Assembly (NCBI RefSeq): GCF_004216555.1
Contig: NZ_SGWQ01000011.1
Location: 186,001-250,000 of the forward strand
Reading direction: 5' to 3'
DNA length: 64,000 nt
Origin: Herbihabitans rhizosphaerae
Lineage (GTDB): Bacteria > Actinomycetota > Actinomycetes > Mycobacteriales > Pseudonocardiaceae
The notes beneath the pieces were generated by a model. It was given only the letters and a program-made list of their open reading frames with translations. It made no database searches and was not told the origin of the DNA. This document shows, piece after piece, positions 53,161-61,063 of this stretch. Position 1 is the first letter of the stretch, and the number at the start of each line of letters is the position of its first letter. Position numbers and translations under genes: made by a program.

Positions 53161-53625
53161 TCACGCGCGCTCGTCGGCACCGGCGATCTTGGCCGTGCTG
53201 ACCGCGATGCGGTTCCAGGTGTTGATCGCGCAGATCGCCCCGAGGACCAGTCCCAGCTCGGTCTCGTCGAGGTGTTTGGCCGCGTTGGCGTACACCTCGT
53301 CGCTGACGCCGCCGTGGGACAGCAGGGTCACCGCCTCGGTCAGCTCGAGGACGGCGATCTCCTTCTCGTCGAAGAAGTTCCGCGCCTCGCGCCACACGCC
53401 GACCATGTGCATCTTGTCGTCGCTCCAGCCTGCCTTGCGCGCGTCGGTTGTGTGCATGTGCAGGCAGTAGGCGCAGTTGTTGAGCTGCGACGCACGGATC
53501 TTGATCAGCTCGGCGAGGTCGGGGTCGATCCCGTCCATCGACGCCGCCTCGAACGCGATCTGCGCCTTGAAGACCTTGCTCGCCGCCTTGGCGAAGTTGA
53601 TGCGGGGGCTCTCGTTGTTCGTCAT
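53161..53625 (-). CDS. Carboxymuconolactone decarboxylase family (AhpD-like) protein
   Basis: 154 residues with the AhpD-like core LAELIKIRASQLNNCAYCLHMHTTDARKAG. The CxxC pair, the following His residues and the upstream Glu form the peroxidase proton-relay pattern. The family is trimeric or hexameric and acts as a thiol peroxidase. It is divergent from a MocR-type regulator gene, whose start lies 47 bases away; such pairs are common in actinobacteria and suggest that the regulator controls it. Confidence 0.92.
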   Translation of the reverse strand: MTNNESPRINFAKAASKVFKAQIAFEAASMDGIDPDLAELIKIRASQLNNCAYCLHMHTTDARKAGWSDDKMHMVGVWREARNFFDEKEIAVLELTEAVTLLSHGGVSDEVYANAAKHLDETELGLVLGAICAINTWNRIAVSTAKIAGADERA

Positions 53626-53672
53626 GCCATCGACTCTATGAGCGGAATCGACCGGCTGTAGGGTGCATTCTT

Positions 53673-55100
53673 GTGACGGAATCGTGGGTCAATGTGGCCG
53701 AGCGGATCGGCAGCGACCTGCACCTGGAGCTGGCTGGTACCGGTGGCCGGCGCGCGGTGCTGGCCGAGGCGCTGCGCGAGGCGGTGCGCTCCGGGCGGCT
53801 CGCGCCCGGCACCCGGCTGCCGCCGTACCGCTCGCTCGCCGCCGACCTGGGCCTGGCCCGCAACACGGTGGCCGACGCCTACGCCGAACTGGTGGCCGAG
53901 GGCTGGCTGGTCGGCCGGCAGGGGTCGGGCACCCGGGTGGCGCCGCGCACCGATCCGGTGAAACCCTTGCGGCGCAAGGAGAAACGGCCCGGCGGTGTGC
54001 CAGGGCCGGTGCACCTGCTGCGGTCGGGCCAGCCGGACGCCGCGTCGTTCCCGCGCTCGGCGTGGGTGACCGCGGCCCGCCGCGCGCTCACCGCGGTGCC
54101 CAACGAGGCGTTCGGCCCCGGCGATCCACGCGGCCGGCCCGATCTGCGCGCGGCGCTGGCCGACTACCTGTCCCGGGCGCGCGGCGTGCGCACCGACGCC
54201 GACCGCGTGGTGATCTGCTCCGGGTTCGGCCACGCGCTACAACTGCTGTTCGGCGCGGGCGTGCTGCGCGGCCCGGTGAGCTTCGACTCCTACGGCCTGT
54301 GGGTGCACCGCGAGCTGCTCGAGCGCGCCGGGGCGCGCACGGTTCCGCAGGCGGTGGACGACGACGGCGTGGTGACCTCGGAACTGGTGCGGCACAAGGG
54401 AATTCGGGTCGCGATGGTCACCGCGGCGCACCAGTTCCCGCTGGGCGGCGCGCTGCACAGCGACCGGCGGGTGGAGCTGGTCGAGTGGGCGCGGGCGCGC
54501 GGCGGGGTGATCCTGGAGGACGACTACGACGGCGAGTTCCGCTACGACCGGCAGCCGGTCGGCGCACTGCAGGGGCTCGACCCCGATCGGGTGATCTACG
54601 CCGGCTCGGTGAGCAAGAGCCTGTCGCCGGCCGTGCGGGTCGGCTGGCTGGTGCTGCCCGAGCACCTGGTGGACGACGTGGCGGCGGCCAAGGGGGAGCG
54701 GGAGAGCTGGACCAGCGTGCCGGACCAGCTCACGCTGGCCGAGTTGATCACCTCCGGCGCGTACGACCGGCACCTGCGCCGGATGCGCCAGCGGTACCGG
54801 CAGCGGCGCGATCAACTGGTGCACACCCTGGCCGAGCGCGTCCCGCACATCGAGGTGACCGGGATCGCCGCCGGACTGCACGCGGTGCTGCGGCTGCCGT
54901 CGGGCACCGAGCGCACCGCGCTGCTGGCGGCGCGCTGGCAGGGGATCGCGCTGGAGGGGCTGTCCACGTTCCGCCATCCGCGGGCCGTGATGCCGACGCA
55001 GGACGGGCTGGTGGTCGGCTACGCCGCGCCGACCGATTCGGCGTACGCCTCCGCGCTGGAGGCACTGTGCCGAGTGCTGGAAGGCGTGAGCCCCGGTTAG
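53673..55100 (+). CDS. MocR/PdxR-type GntR-aminotransferase regulator
   Basis: 475 residues from GTG 53673. N-terminal GntR winged helix (LREAVRSGRLAPGTRLPPYRSLAADLGLARNTVADAYAEL, about 34-73) is joined to a class I aminotransferase fold with GPGDPRGRPDLRAALADYL, ILEDDYDGEFRYD and the PLP Lys315 in AGSVSKSLSPAVRVGW. MocR proteins bind PLP or amino-acid imines and control PLP, GABA or taurine genes. It is divergent from the AhpD-like gene and is followed nine bases later by the 16S rRNA methyltransferase gene. Confidence 0.93.
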   Translation: MTESWVNVAERIGSDLHLELAGTGGRRAVLAEALREAVRSGRLAPGTRLPPYRSLAADLGLARNTVADAYAELVAEGWLVGRQGSGTRVAPRTDPVKPLRRKEKRPGGVPGPVHLLRSGQPDAASFPRSAWVTAARRALTAVPNEAFGPGDPRGRPDLRAALADYLSRARGVRTDADRVVICSGFGHALQLLFGAGVLRGPVSFDSYGLWVHRELLERAGARTVPQAVDDDGVVTSELVRHKGIRVAMVTAAHQFPLGGALHSDRRVELVEWARARGGVILEDDYDGEFRYDRQPVGALQGLDPDRVIYAGSVSKSLSPAVRVGWLVLPEHLVDDVAAAKGERESWTSVPDQLTLAELITSGAYDRHLRRMRQRYRQRRDQLVHTLAERVPHIEVTGIAAGLHAVLRLPSGTERTALLAARWQGIALEGLSTFRHPRAVMPTQDGLVVGYAAPTDSAYASALEALCRVLEGVSPG

Positions 55101-55109
55101 GCTGCCGCC

Positions 55110-55763
55110 GTGCGTCGTGTCACGGGAAAGCAGGTCGTCGAGTACTCCGCCGCCGAATTCGCCGAGCTGCGCGCGAATTACCGCGGCGTGCTGCTCGACG
55201 TCGGAACCGGCGACGGAAAGCACGCCTATCACGCCGCGAAGAACAACCCGGAATCACTTGTCGTCGGGCTGGACGCGGCGAAGGACAACATGCGGAAAAC
55301 GGCGGCCAAGGCGTCGGCGAAACCGGCGAAGGGCGGCCTCGCGAACTTGGTGTACCTGTGGGAGTCGGCCGAGCGGCTGCCGGACGCGCTGACCGGCGTG
55401 ACCGAGCTGCATGTGTTGATGCCGTGGGGAAGCCTGCTGCGCGGGGTGCTCGGCTCGGACCCGGAGATGCTGCGTGGGCTGGCCGCCGTGTGCGTGCCGG
55501 GCGCGCGATTTCTCGTGGCGCTGAACCTGCACGCGTGGCGGCCGCCGGTGCCCGAGGTCGGAGACCATTCCGAACCGACTCCGGAATCGGCGGACGAGGA
55601 TCTCGGCCTGATTCTCGCCGAGAACGGGTGGAAACTCGAATCCGCGCGCTATCTGAATGCCGACGAAATCGGCGCGCTGGCCACGTCGTGGACACGCCGG
55701 CTGAATTCCTCGCGGGATGCCTTCGACGTTCTGGAGTTGACCGGGGTGATCAACCCCGGCTGA
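55110..55763 (+). CDS. kamB: KamB-type 16S rRNA (adenine1408-N1)-methyltransferase
   Basis: 217 residues from GTG 55110, nine bases after the MocR gene. SAM-binding motif I is LLDVGTGDGKHAYHAAKNNP (29-47), with Asp55 in VVGLDAAKDNM. The family's base-flipping tryptophans are in register: Trp106 in VLMPWGSLLRG and Trp194 in LATSWTRRLNSSRDAF. HAWRPPVPEVG is also characteristic. KamB methylates A1408 of 16S rRNA in the 30S subunit and blocks kanamycin, tobramycin, apramycin and related aminoglycosides. No aminoglycoside biosynthesis genes lie nearby, so this is a solitary resistance-type gene. Activity is inferred from conserved residues. Confidence 0.9.
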   Translation: MRRVTGKQVVEYSAAEFAELRANYRGVLLDVGTGDGKHAYHAAKNNPESLVVGLDAAKDNMRKTAAKASAKPAKGGLANLVYLWESAERLPDALTGVTELHVLMPWGSLLRGVLGSDPEMLRGLAAVCVPGARFLVALNLHAWRPPVPEVGDHSEPTPESADEDLGLILAENGWKLESARYLNADEIGALATSWTRRLNSSRDAFDVLELTGVINPG

Positions 55764-55926
55764 CGGCTCCGACCGTGCGCGAGCCCACGCCCCTGGCCAG
55801 TCCGAGCCAGGACAGCACCAGGTAGGACAGCAGCGACACCAGCACGGCGTTCAGCGCCGGCACGCCGAACGGCAGCGTGAACGCGGCGACCCCGCCGACC
55901 GCCCAGCAGACCGGACCGGCCGGCAC
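55750..55926 (-). CDS. Short membrane protein, possibly remnant of an NCS1-type permease
   Basis: The minus frame from GTG 55926 (ATG 56013 upstream) encodes about 58 residues: VPAGPVCWAVGGVAAFTLPFG, then VPALNAVLVSLLSYLVLSWLG and a short polar tail. Two hydrophobic helices with a GVPALNA turn resemble the C-terminal pair of cytosine-purine (NCS1) permeases. No other permease segment is visible upstream. It may be a decayed remnant or a genuine small membrane protein. Its end overlaps the methyltransferase gene by 14 bases. Confidence 0.4.
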   Translation of the reverse strand: MPAGPVCWAVGGVAAFTLPFGVPALNAVLVSLLSYLVLSWLGLARGVGSRTVGAVSRG

Positions 55927-56303
55927 CCATTCCGGTGTGCTCTCCGGCAGAGCGCCCGCCGCACGCGTGCACGCCAGCGGTTCACGCCAGCGCCGAACCA
56001 GGTTGCAGCGCAACGGGAATCCAGCCGCGTCGCGCCGACGCCGGCACGCGCTCCAGTGCGTGGTCGTCCTGTCCGGCGGACCGCTGTTTCGGGCTCACGG
56101 TAGGTAACCGTACGAGCACTGATCAGCACCGAGCTACGGCCGAACGTCGGACTCAGTCGCCACCGCACGGCCCGGACCGCACGTCTTTGGAGCCGCGCGC
56201 ACCCGCTGACATCCGAATCCCGCAACAGTACGCACGTTCTGCTGGGTTATTACGCTCCAGGTGCCCGATTTGCCGGTTTGCTCCCGCCAAACCGCCACTT
56301 TGT

Positions 56304-56429
56304 GCGTACTTTAGCCCGCTAAAGTCCCTCGGTCACGGAGAAAGCCCAGGTCAGGCAAGATCAACAGGGCGCGGGAAACATAAGGGTGATGCACAAACGG
56401 CTCCGCGTGGCGGTGGGATCACACTCACG
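56304..56429 (+). repeat. Dispersed intergenic repeat, copy C
   Basis: It begins GCGTACTTTAG-CCCG-CTAAAGTCCC; the last bases of the right hairpin arm have decayed. GGAGAAAGCCCAGGTCAGG follows, and GGATCACACTCACG lies 112 bases from the start, against 103 in copy B. Confidence 0.7.
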
Positions 56430-56468
56430 GGCTTGCTCGGCGCCCTCCCTGTCATCGCGGCTGGAACG

Positions 56469-56523
56469 GGGTTGAGCCCGCTGAACCCGTTAGCAGGCCG
56501 AACGGGTTCAGCGGGCTCAACCC
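56469..56523 (-). terminator. Perfect 23-bp stem terminator
   Basis: Left arm 56469-56491 (GGGTTGAGCCCGCTGAACCC...) and right arm 56501-56523 are exact complements with a nine-base loop AGCAGGCCG. It begins 28 bases beyond the stop codon of the minus-strand methyltransferase gene. Confidence 0.8.
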
Positions 56524-56550
56524 GTGAAGGTGACGATGCAGCCTGTGGCA

Positions 56551-57210
56551 CTAGCCGGGTTTGACCGCCTCGAAGTGGGCCACCGCGCCGGACAGGGTCA
56601 GTGTCTCGATGCGCAGCCCGCCGGTGGTGAGCCAGCCGGCAAGATCGTCGGCCGTCCCGCCGGGGCCGAACGCGCCGATCGTGCGCAGGCCCGCGACGTT
56701 CAGGTCGAACCGCAATCCCGCGCCGCGCACGATCATGTCGCCGACCAGTCGTCCGCCCGCGCGCAGGCAGCGGGCGATCTCGGTGACCGCGGCCGGCGGA
56801 TCGGGCAGGCAGTGCAAACCGTTGAAGCACAAGCACATGTCGAACTCGCCGTCGGCGAACGGGAGGTGCTCGATGCTCGCCTCGACGAACTCGACGTCCG
56901 GCACGCCGACCTCCTCGGCGCGCTTGCGGGCCCGGTTCAGCATGTCCACCGAGATGTCCGCGGCGACGTAGCGCAGGTCCGGCACCACGCCGAGGTGCTT
57001 GATCGCGATTCCGCCACCGCACGGCACGTCGAGCACCGCGGCGCCGTCCGGCAGCGAACGCGGAGCACGCATCGCCTCGAAGATCTGGCCGACGTCGGTG
57101 GCCCAGAGCAGCCCTCCGGCCAGCTTCGCGATTCTCTCGTTCTCGATTCCCCGGTCGTAGATCGCGCCGTTCAACCTGCCGATGGTGCGGCTCTGCCAGA
57201 CGTTGCCCAC
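56551..57210 (-). CDS. Class I SAM-dependent methyltransferase
   Basis: 219 residues. Motif I AAVLDVPCGGGIAIKHLG (about 58-75), YVAADISVDMLNRARKRAEE, motif II/III with FVEASIEHLPFADGEFDMCLCFNGLHCLPDP, and RCLRAGGRLVGDMIV place it in the Methyltransf_11/UbiE-like group. It probably methylates a small molecule; substrate unknown. It lies seven bases downstream of the Prim-Pol gene in the same direction, so it may share the LigC transcript. Confidence 0.88.
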   Translation of the reverse strand: MGNVWQSRTIGRLNGAIYDRGIENERIAKLAGGLLWATDVGQIFEAMRAPRSLPDGAAVLDVPCGGGIAIKHLGVVPDLRYVAADISVDMLNRARKRAEEVGVPDVEFVEASIEHLPFADGEFDMCLCFNGLHCLPDPPAAVTEIARCLRAGGRLVGDMIVRGAGLRFDLNVAGLRTIGAFGPGGTADDLAGWLTTGGLRIETLTLSGAVAHFEAVKPG

Positions 57211-57217
57211 GCCAGCA

Positions 57218-58231
57218 TTATTCCTCTTTCTTCGCCCGGCTGGGTGCCACCCGCGGTGGTTCGTTCGGCTGCTTCGGGTATACCGGCGGCCACGGCGCGT
57301 CCATCAGCCCGTCGGCCATGTCGCGCTCGGACATCTCCAGCAGCGGCTCGATCGACTGCGGCTCGGAGATCTCCGCCCACGGGTCGCCGAACTCGGCCAC
57401 CCTGGCCGGCACGGTGGCCAGCGTCAGCGCCGTCGGGTCCACTGTGGACAGATCGTCCCAGGAGATCGGCGTGGACACCTGGGCGCTCTGTTTCGGCCGC
57501 ACGCACCACGCGCCGAACACCGTCTTGTGCGGTGCGTTCTGGTTGAAGTCGACGAACACGCGCGCGCCGCGTTCTTCCTTCCACCACTTGGCGGTGATCT
57601 TCTCCGGGTGGCGGCGCTCCAGCTCGCGGGCCAGCGCCACCGCGGCCGCGCGCACCTGGTAGGAGTCCCACTTCCGTTGCAGCGCAACGTAGACGTGCAA
57701 TCCGCGGGATCCCGAGGTCTTGAGCCGGGCGGCGATCCCCAGCTCGGCGAGCAGCTCGCGGGTGAGCACCGCGCCCTCGCGCAGCGCGTCGAAGTCGACG
57801 CCGGGGGACGGGTCCAGGTCCACCCGCAGCTCGTCGGTGAACTCCGGCTCGCCGGCGCGGTAGGGCCACACGTGGAACCCGAGGCAGCCGAGGTTGACCG
57901 CCCAGATCACGTGCGCCATGTCCGCGGCGACCAGCGCGTCGCTGGTGGTGCCGTTCGGGGTGGACACGACCGTGGTGCGCAACCACTCGGGAGTGCCGGC
58001 CGGCACGCGCTTCTGCCACCACGACTTGCCGCCGGCGCCGTTCGGGTAGCGCTCCATCAGCAGTGGCCGGTCGCGCATCACGGCCATCAGCGGCTCGCCG
58101 ACCGCGAGGTAGTAGTTGACCAGGTCCAGCTTGGTCTCGTTGCGCTGGTTGAAGAACACCTTGTCCGGGCTGGACACCGTGACCTCGGTGCCGCCGACGT
58201 CGACGGTGATCGACTCGCTCTTGGCCGCCAT
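57218..58231 (-). CDS. LigD-type polymerase/primase (Prim-PolC-like)
   Basis: 337 residues from ATG 58231, two bases after the ligase gene. It is a stand-alone archaeo-eukaryotic primase-fold polymerase like the LigD polymerase domain: SPDKVFFNQRNETKLDLVNYY, catalytic DLD (Asp138, Asp140) in LRVDLDPSPGVDFD, SGSRGLHVYV (173-182), and the third Asp228 in VFVDFNQNAPHKT. It adds ribo- or deoxynucleotides in gap filling. Mycobacteria encode this protein next to LigC, where the two take part in base-excision repair. No nuclease or ligase domain is attached. Confidence 0.93.
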   Translation of the reverse strand: MAAKSESITVDVGGTEVTVSSPDKVFFNQRNETKLDLVNYYLAVGEPLMAVMRDRPLLMERYPNGAGGKSWWQKRVPAGTPEWLRTTVVSTPNGTTSDALVAADMAHVIWAVNLGCLGFHVWPYRAGEPEFTDELRVDLDPSPGVDFDALREGAVLTRELLAELGIAARLKTSGSRGLHVYVALQRKWDSYQVRAAAVALARELERRHPEKITAKWWKEERGARVFVDFNQNAPHKTVFGAWCVRPKQSAQVSTPISWDDLSTVDPTALTLATVPARVAEFGDPWAEISEPQSIEPLLEMSERDMADGLMDAPWPPVYPKQPNEPPRVAPSRAKKEE

Positions 58232-58233
58232 GG

Positions 58234-59316
58234 CTAGTTCCCCCGCTGGGTGGCGGAGAACAGGTCGATCAGCTCGGCCGGCACGGCCTCGTCGAGCTGC
58301 GAGTACGTGCACGACTCGGGTGTCCGATCCGGCCGGAAGCGGACCAGCCGCCCACCGTGCCGGAACCGGCCGGCCAGCACGTTCTCGTACCGGACCTCGG
58401 CGACCAGCTCGATGCGCACCGGCTCCCAGGACAGGTCCTTGCCGCCCGACCACCGGCTGAGCCCGCCCGGCATCCGCCCGCTCTCGTGCGCTTCGGCTTG
58501 GGCCCACTCGCGCCACGGGTGGGCGTCCAAGGCATTGCGCCGCAACGGTTCCAGCTCGTCGACCAGCTCAGCGCGCCGGGCGGCGGTGAAGCTGGAGGCG
58601 ACGCCGACGTGGTGCAGTGTCCCGTTGTCGTCGTAGAGCCCGAGCAGCAGCGAGCCGACGCCCTTGCCGTCCTTGTGCATCCGGAAGCCGGCGACCACGC
58701 AGTCCGCGGTGCGCTCGTGCTTGACCTTCCACATGATCCGCTTGTCCTGCTGGTACGGCGAGTCACCCGGCTTGGCCATCACGCCGTCGAATCCCGCGCC
58801 CTCGAACCGCGTGAACCAGTCCTCGGCGACATCGGGGTCGCGCGTCAGCGGCGTCAGGTGCACCCTGGCGAACTCGGTGTCCACAATGGACTCGAGCAGT
58901 TCGCGGCGTTCGGTGAACGGCTTCTCGGTGAGGTCGTCGTCACCCAGCGCGAGCAGGTCGAACGCGACGAAACTGGCGGGCGTCTCGGCGGCCAGCTTCT
59001 TCACCCGGGAGGCGGCGGGGTGCAGGCGGTTCTGCAGCGTGTCGAAGTCCAGCCCGGTTCCGGTGACCACGATGATCTCGCCGTCCACCACGCAGCGCGG
59101 CGGCAGCGCGTCGGCCAGCAGGTCGACCAGTTCGGGGAAATACCTGGTCAGCGGGCGATCGTTGCGTGATCCCAGTTCGATCTCGTCGCCGTCACGGAAC
59201 ACGACGCACCGGAAGCCGTCCCACTTGGGCTCGTAGGCGAGGCCCTCGGCGCGGGGCACCTCGTGCACGGCTTTGGCCAGCATCGGCTTCACCGGCGGCA
59301 TGACAGGAAGGTCCAC
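58234..59316 (-). CDS. ligC: ATP-dependent DNA ligase C
   Basis: 360 residues. The nucleotidyltransferase motif I is EPKWDGFR with Lys31 as the adenylated residue. Motifs follow in order: RPLTRYFPEL, VVDGEIIVV (motif III region), FDLLALGDDD, EGAGFDGVMAKPGD (motif IV) and RIMWKVKHERTADCVVAG (motif V). The C-terminal OB domain ends RFRPDRTPESCTYSQLDE. Size and lack of extra domains identify LigC rather than LigB or LigD. It seals nicks during base-excision repair with the Prim-PolC-like protein encoded two bases downstream. Confidence 0.94.
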   Translation of the reverse strand: MDLPVMPPVKPMLAKAVHEVPRAEGLAYEPKWDGFRCVVFRDGDEIELGSRNDRPLTRYFPELVDLLADALPPRCVVDGEIIVVTGTGLDFDTLQNRLHPAASRVKKLAAETPASFVAFDLLALGDDDLTEKPFTERRELLESIVDTEFARVHLTPLTRDPDVAEDWFTRFEGAGFDGVMAKPGDSPYQQDKRIMWKVKHERTADCVVAGFRMHKDGKGVGSLLLGLYDDNGTLHHVGVASSFTAARRAELVDELEPLRRNALDAHPWREWAQAEAHESGRMPGGLSRWSGGKDLSWEPVRIELVAEVRYENVLAGRFRHGGRLVRFRPDRTPESCTYSQLDEAVPAELIDLFSATQRGN

Positions 59317-59404
59317 GTCTCGACACTAGATCGTCAGCGGGCCCTGCACGAGGCTGGACACGGACAGTAGGCTTTCGTGTACCGGTCAACAGGCGAGGTG
59401 AGCA

Positions 59405-60205
59405 GTGAACGACCCGTCGTGGGTTCCGCCCGATATCGACGTCACGATGCCGAGTGCGGCCCGCGTGTACGACTATCTGCTCGGCGGTGCGCACAATTTC
59501 GCCGTCGATCGCGCGGTCGGCGAGAAGTTCCTCCAGACGATGAAGAACGGCACCCAGCTCGCCGGTTCGAATCGGGGATTCCTGCGCCGGGCCGTGCTGC
59601 ACATGGTGGAGCAGGGCGTCACACAATTCCTGGATCTCGGGTCGGGTATTCCGACGGTGGGCAACGTGCACGAGATCGCCCAGGCGGCGGCGCCCGGCGC
59701 GAAGGTCGTCTACGTCGACTACGACGACGTGGCCGTCGCGCACAGCGAGGTCATGCTCCAGGACAACGACAACGCGGCCGTCGTGCACGCCGACCTCACC
59801 GAGCCGGACACCGTGCTGTCCGATCCGGCGACCCGTGCGCTGCTGGACTTCGACAAGCCGATCGGGCTGCTCGTGGTCGCGGTGCTGCATTTCGTACCGC
59901 ACGAGAAGCGGCCGCTGGAGATCATGGCGGCCTACCGGGACGCGTTGCCGGCCGGCAGCATGCTCGCGCTGTCGCACCTGACGAGGCAGCACGATCCGGA
60001 GGGCATGGGGGTCGTCATCGAGGAGATGAAGGACACCAGGGACTCGGTGACCTTCCGCGGCCGTGAGGAGATTCTGGCGCTGTTCGACGGGTTCGATGTG
60101 ATCGAGCCCGGCGTGATCTCCGCACCGCGATGGCGGCCGGAGCGCGCGGACGAGGATTACGAGTTGCAGGACGTCTATGCCGGCGTCGGCCGCAAGGAGA
60201 GGTGA
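59405..60205 (+). CDS. SAM-dependent methyltransferase (DUF574/PF04672 type), tandem copy 1
   Basis: 266 residues from GTG 59405 with GAGGTGAG upstream. It begins NDPSWVPPDIDVTMPSAARVYDYLLGGAHNFAVDR, the hallmark of this actinobacterial methyltransferase family, then FLDLGSGIPTVGNVHEIAQ (motif I), VVYVDYDDVAVAHS and a C-terminal ending with PGVISAPRWRPER. Members are highly multiplied in Streptomyces and Pseudonocardiaceae; substrates are mostly unknown. Three bases separate its stop from copy 2, so they form one transcript. Confidence 0.92.
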   Translation: MNDPSWVPPDIDVTMPSAARVYDYLLGGAHNFAVDRAVGEKFLQTMKNGTQLAGSNRGFLRRAVLHMVEQGVTQFLDLGSGIPTVGNVHEIAQAAAPGAKVVYVDYDDVAVAHSEVMLQDNDNAAVVHADLTEPDTVLSDPATRALLDFDKPIGLLVVAVLHFVPHEKRPLEIMAAYRDALPAGSMLALSHLTRQHDPEGMGVVIEEMKDTRDSVTFRGREEILALFDGFDVIEPGVISAPRWRPERADEDYELQDVYAGVGRKER

Positions 60206-60208
60206 ACG

Positions 60209-61009
60209 GTGAACGACCGCCCGTCATGGGTTCCGTCCGATGTGGACGTCGAGATACCGAGTTCCGCTCGTATCTACGATTACCTGCTTGGCGGTGCGCA
60301 CAATTTCAGTGCGGACCGCACGGTCGGCGAGAAGATGCTGCGGGCGATGCCCAACGCGACGCGGATCGCCGGAGCGAACCGCTCGTTTCTGCGCAGGGCG
60401 GTGTTGTACATGCTCGAACAGGGCATCACGCAGTTTCTCGACCTCGGCTCCGGGATTCCGACCGTCGGCAATGTGCACGAGGTGGCGCAGGGCGCGAATC
60501 CCGACGCCAAGGTGGCCTATGTCGACTACGACGAGGTGGCCGTGGCGCACAGCGAGCTCATCCTGGAGGGCAACGAGAACGCCACCGTCGTCAAGGCCGA
60601 CTTCACCGAGCCGAACACGGTGCTGTCCGCGCCGCCGGTGCGGCGGTTGTTGGACTTCGACAAGCCGATCGGCCTGCTGATGGTCGGCGTGTTCCATTTC
60701 GTGCCCGACGAGAAGCAGCCGCACGAGATCCTCGCCACCTACCGGAACGCGTTGCCCGACACGGGTGCGCTCGCCCTGTCGCACCTGACCGCCGATTACG
60801 CCCCGGAGGGCATGGCCGGCCTCGCCGAGGCGATGCGCAAGAGCAAGGACCCGATGTACCTGCGCGGCCACGACGAGGTGGTGTCCCTGTTCGCCGGCTG
60901 GGAGCTGATCGAGCCGGGTGTGGTCCCCGCGCCGGGATGGCGTCCGGAGCGCGCGGGCGAGCCCATGGAGCCGAAGGACATCTACGCCGGAGTCGGCCGC
61001 AAGGTGTGA
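60209..61009 (+). CDS. SAM-dependent methyltransferase (DUF574/PF04672 type), tandem copy 2
   Basis: 266 residues from GTG 60209, with GGAGAGG at the end of copy 1 as its ribosome-binding site. It is collinear with the other copies: DRPSWVPSDVDVEIPSSARIYDYLLGGAHNFS, FLDLGSGIPTVGNVHEVAQ, AYVDYDEVAVAHSELI, SHLTADYAPEGMAG. Compared with copy 3 it shares the opening MNDRPSWVPSDVDV and several longer blocks, so copies 2 and 3 are the closer pair. Substrate unknown. Confidence 0.92.
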   Translation: MNDRPSWVPSDVDVEIPSSARIYDYLLGGAHNFSADRTVGEKMLRAMPNATRIAGANRSFLRRAVLYMLEQGITQFLDLGSGIPTVGNVHEVAQGANPDAKVAYVDYDEVAVAHSELILEGNENATVVKADFTEPNTVLSAPPVRRLLDFDKPIGLLMVGVFHFVPDEKQPHEILATYRNALPDTGALALSHLTADYAPEGMAGLAEAMRKSKDPMYLRGHDEVVSLFAGWELIEPGVVPAPGWRPERAGEPMEPKDIYAGVGRKV

Positions 61010-61015
61010 GTCACT

Positions 61016-61032
61016 CCGTCCATAGTGGACGG
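61016..61032. terminator. Short hairpin between methyltransferase copies 2 and 3
   Basis: CCGTCCA (61016-61022) and TGGACGG (61026-61032) pair over seven bases around TAG. It starts seven bases after the copy 2 stop and could attenuate read-through into copy 3. Confidence 0.4.
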
Positions 61033-61063
61033 TCAGTCAGGTTTCGATCAAGCGAGGTGAACG

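Larger units (their letters stand above)
56014..56550. other. Intergenic region with repeat and terminator, no gene seen
   Basis: These 537 bases show no frame with convincing codon bias. They contain copy C of the dispersed repeat (56304-56429) and a long perfect hairpin (56469-56523) after the methyltransferase gene. The remainder has nothing recognisable. Confidence 0.6.

Noticed and set aside
53673-55763. Aminoglycoside biosynthetic cluster around the KamB-type gene
   Set aside because: Neighbours are a MocR regulator, an AhpD-like protein and DNA-repair genes. No sugar-modifying or glycosyltransferase genes are present in the window.
55935-56564. A 209-residue plus-strand open frame across the intergenic region
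   Set aside because: Cys/Pro/Arg-rich without domain pattern, no ribosome-binding site, and it runs through the dispersed repeat and the terminator hairpin.
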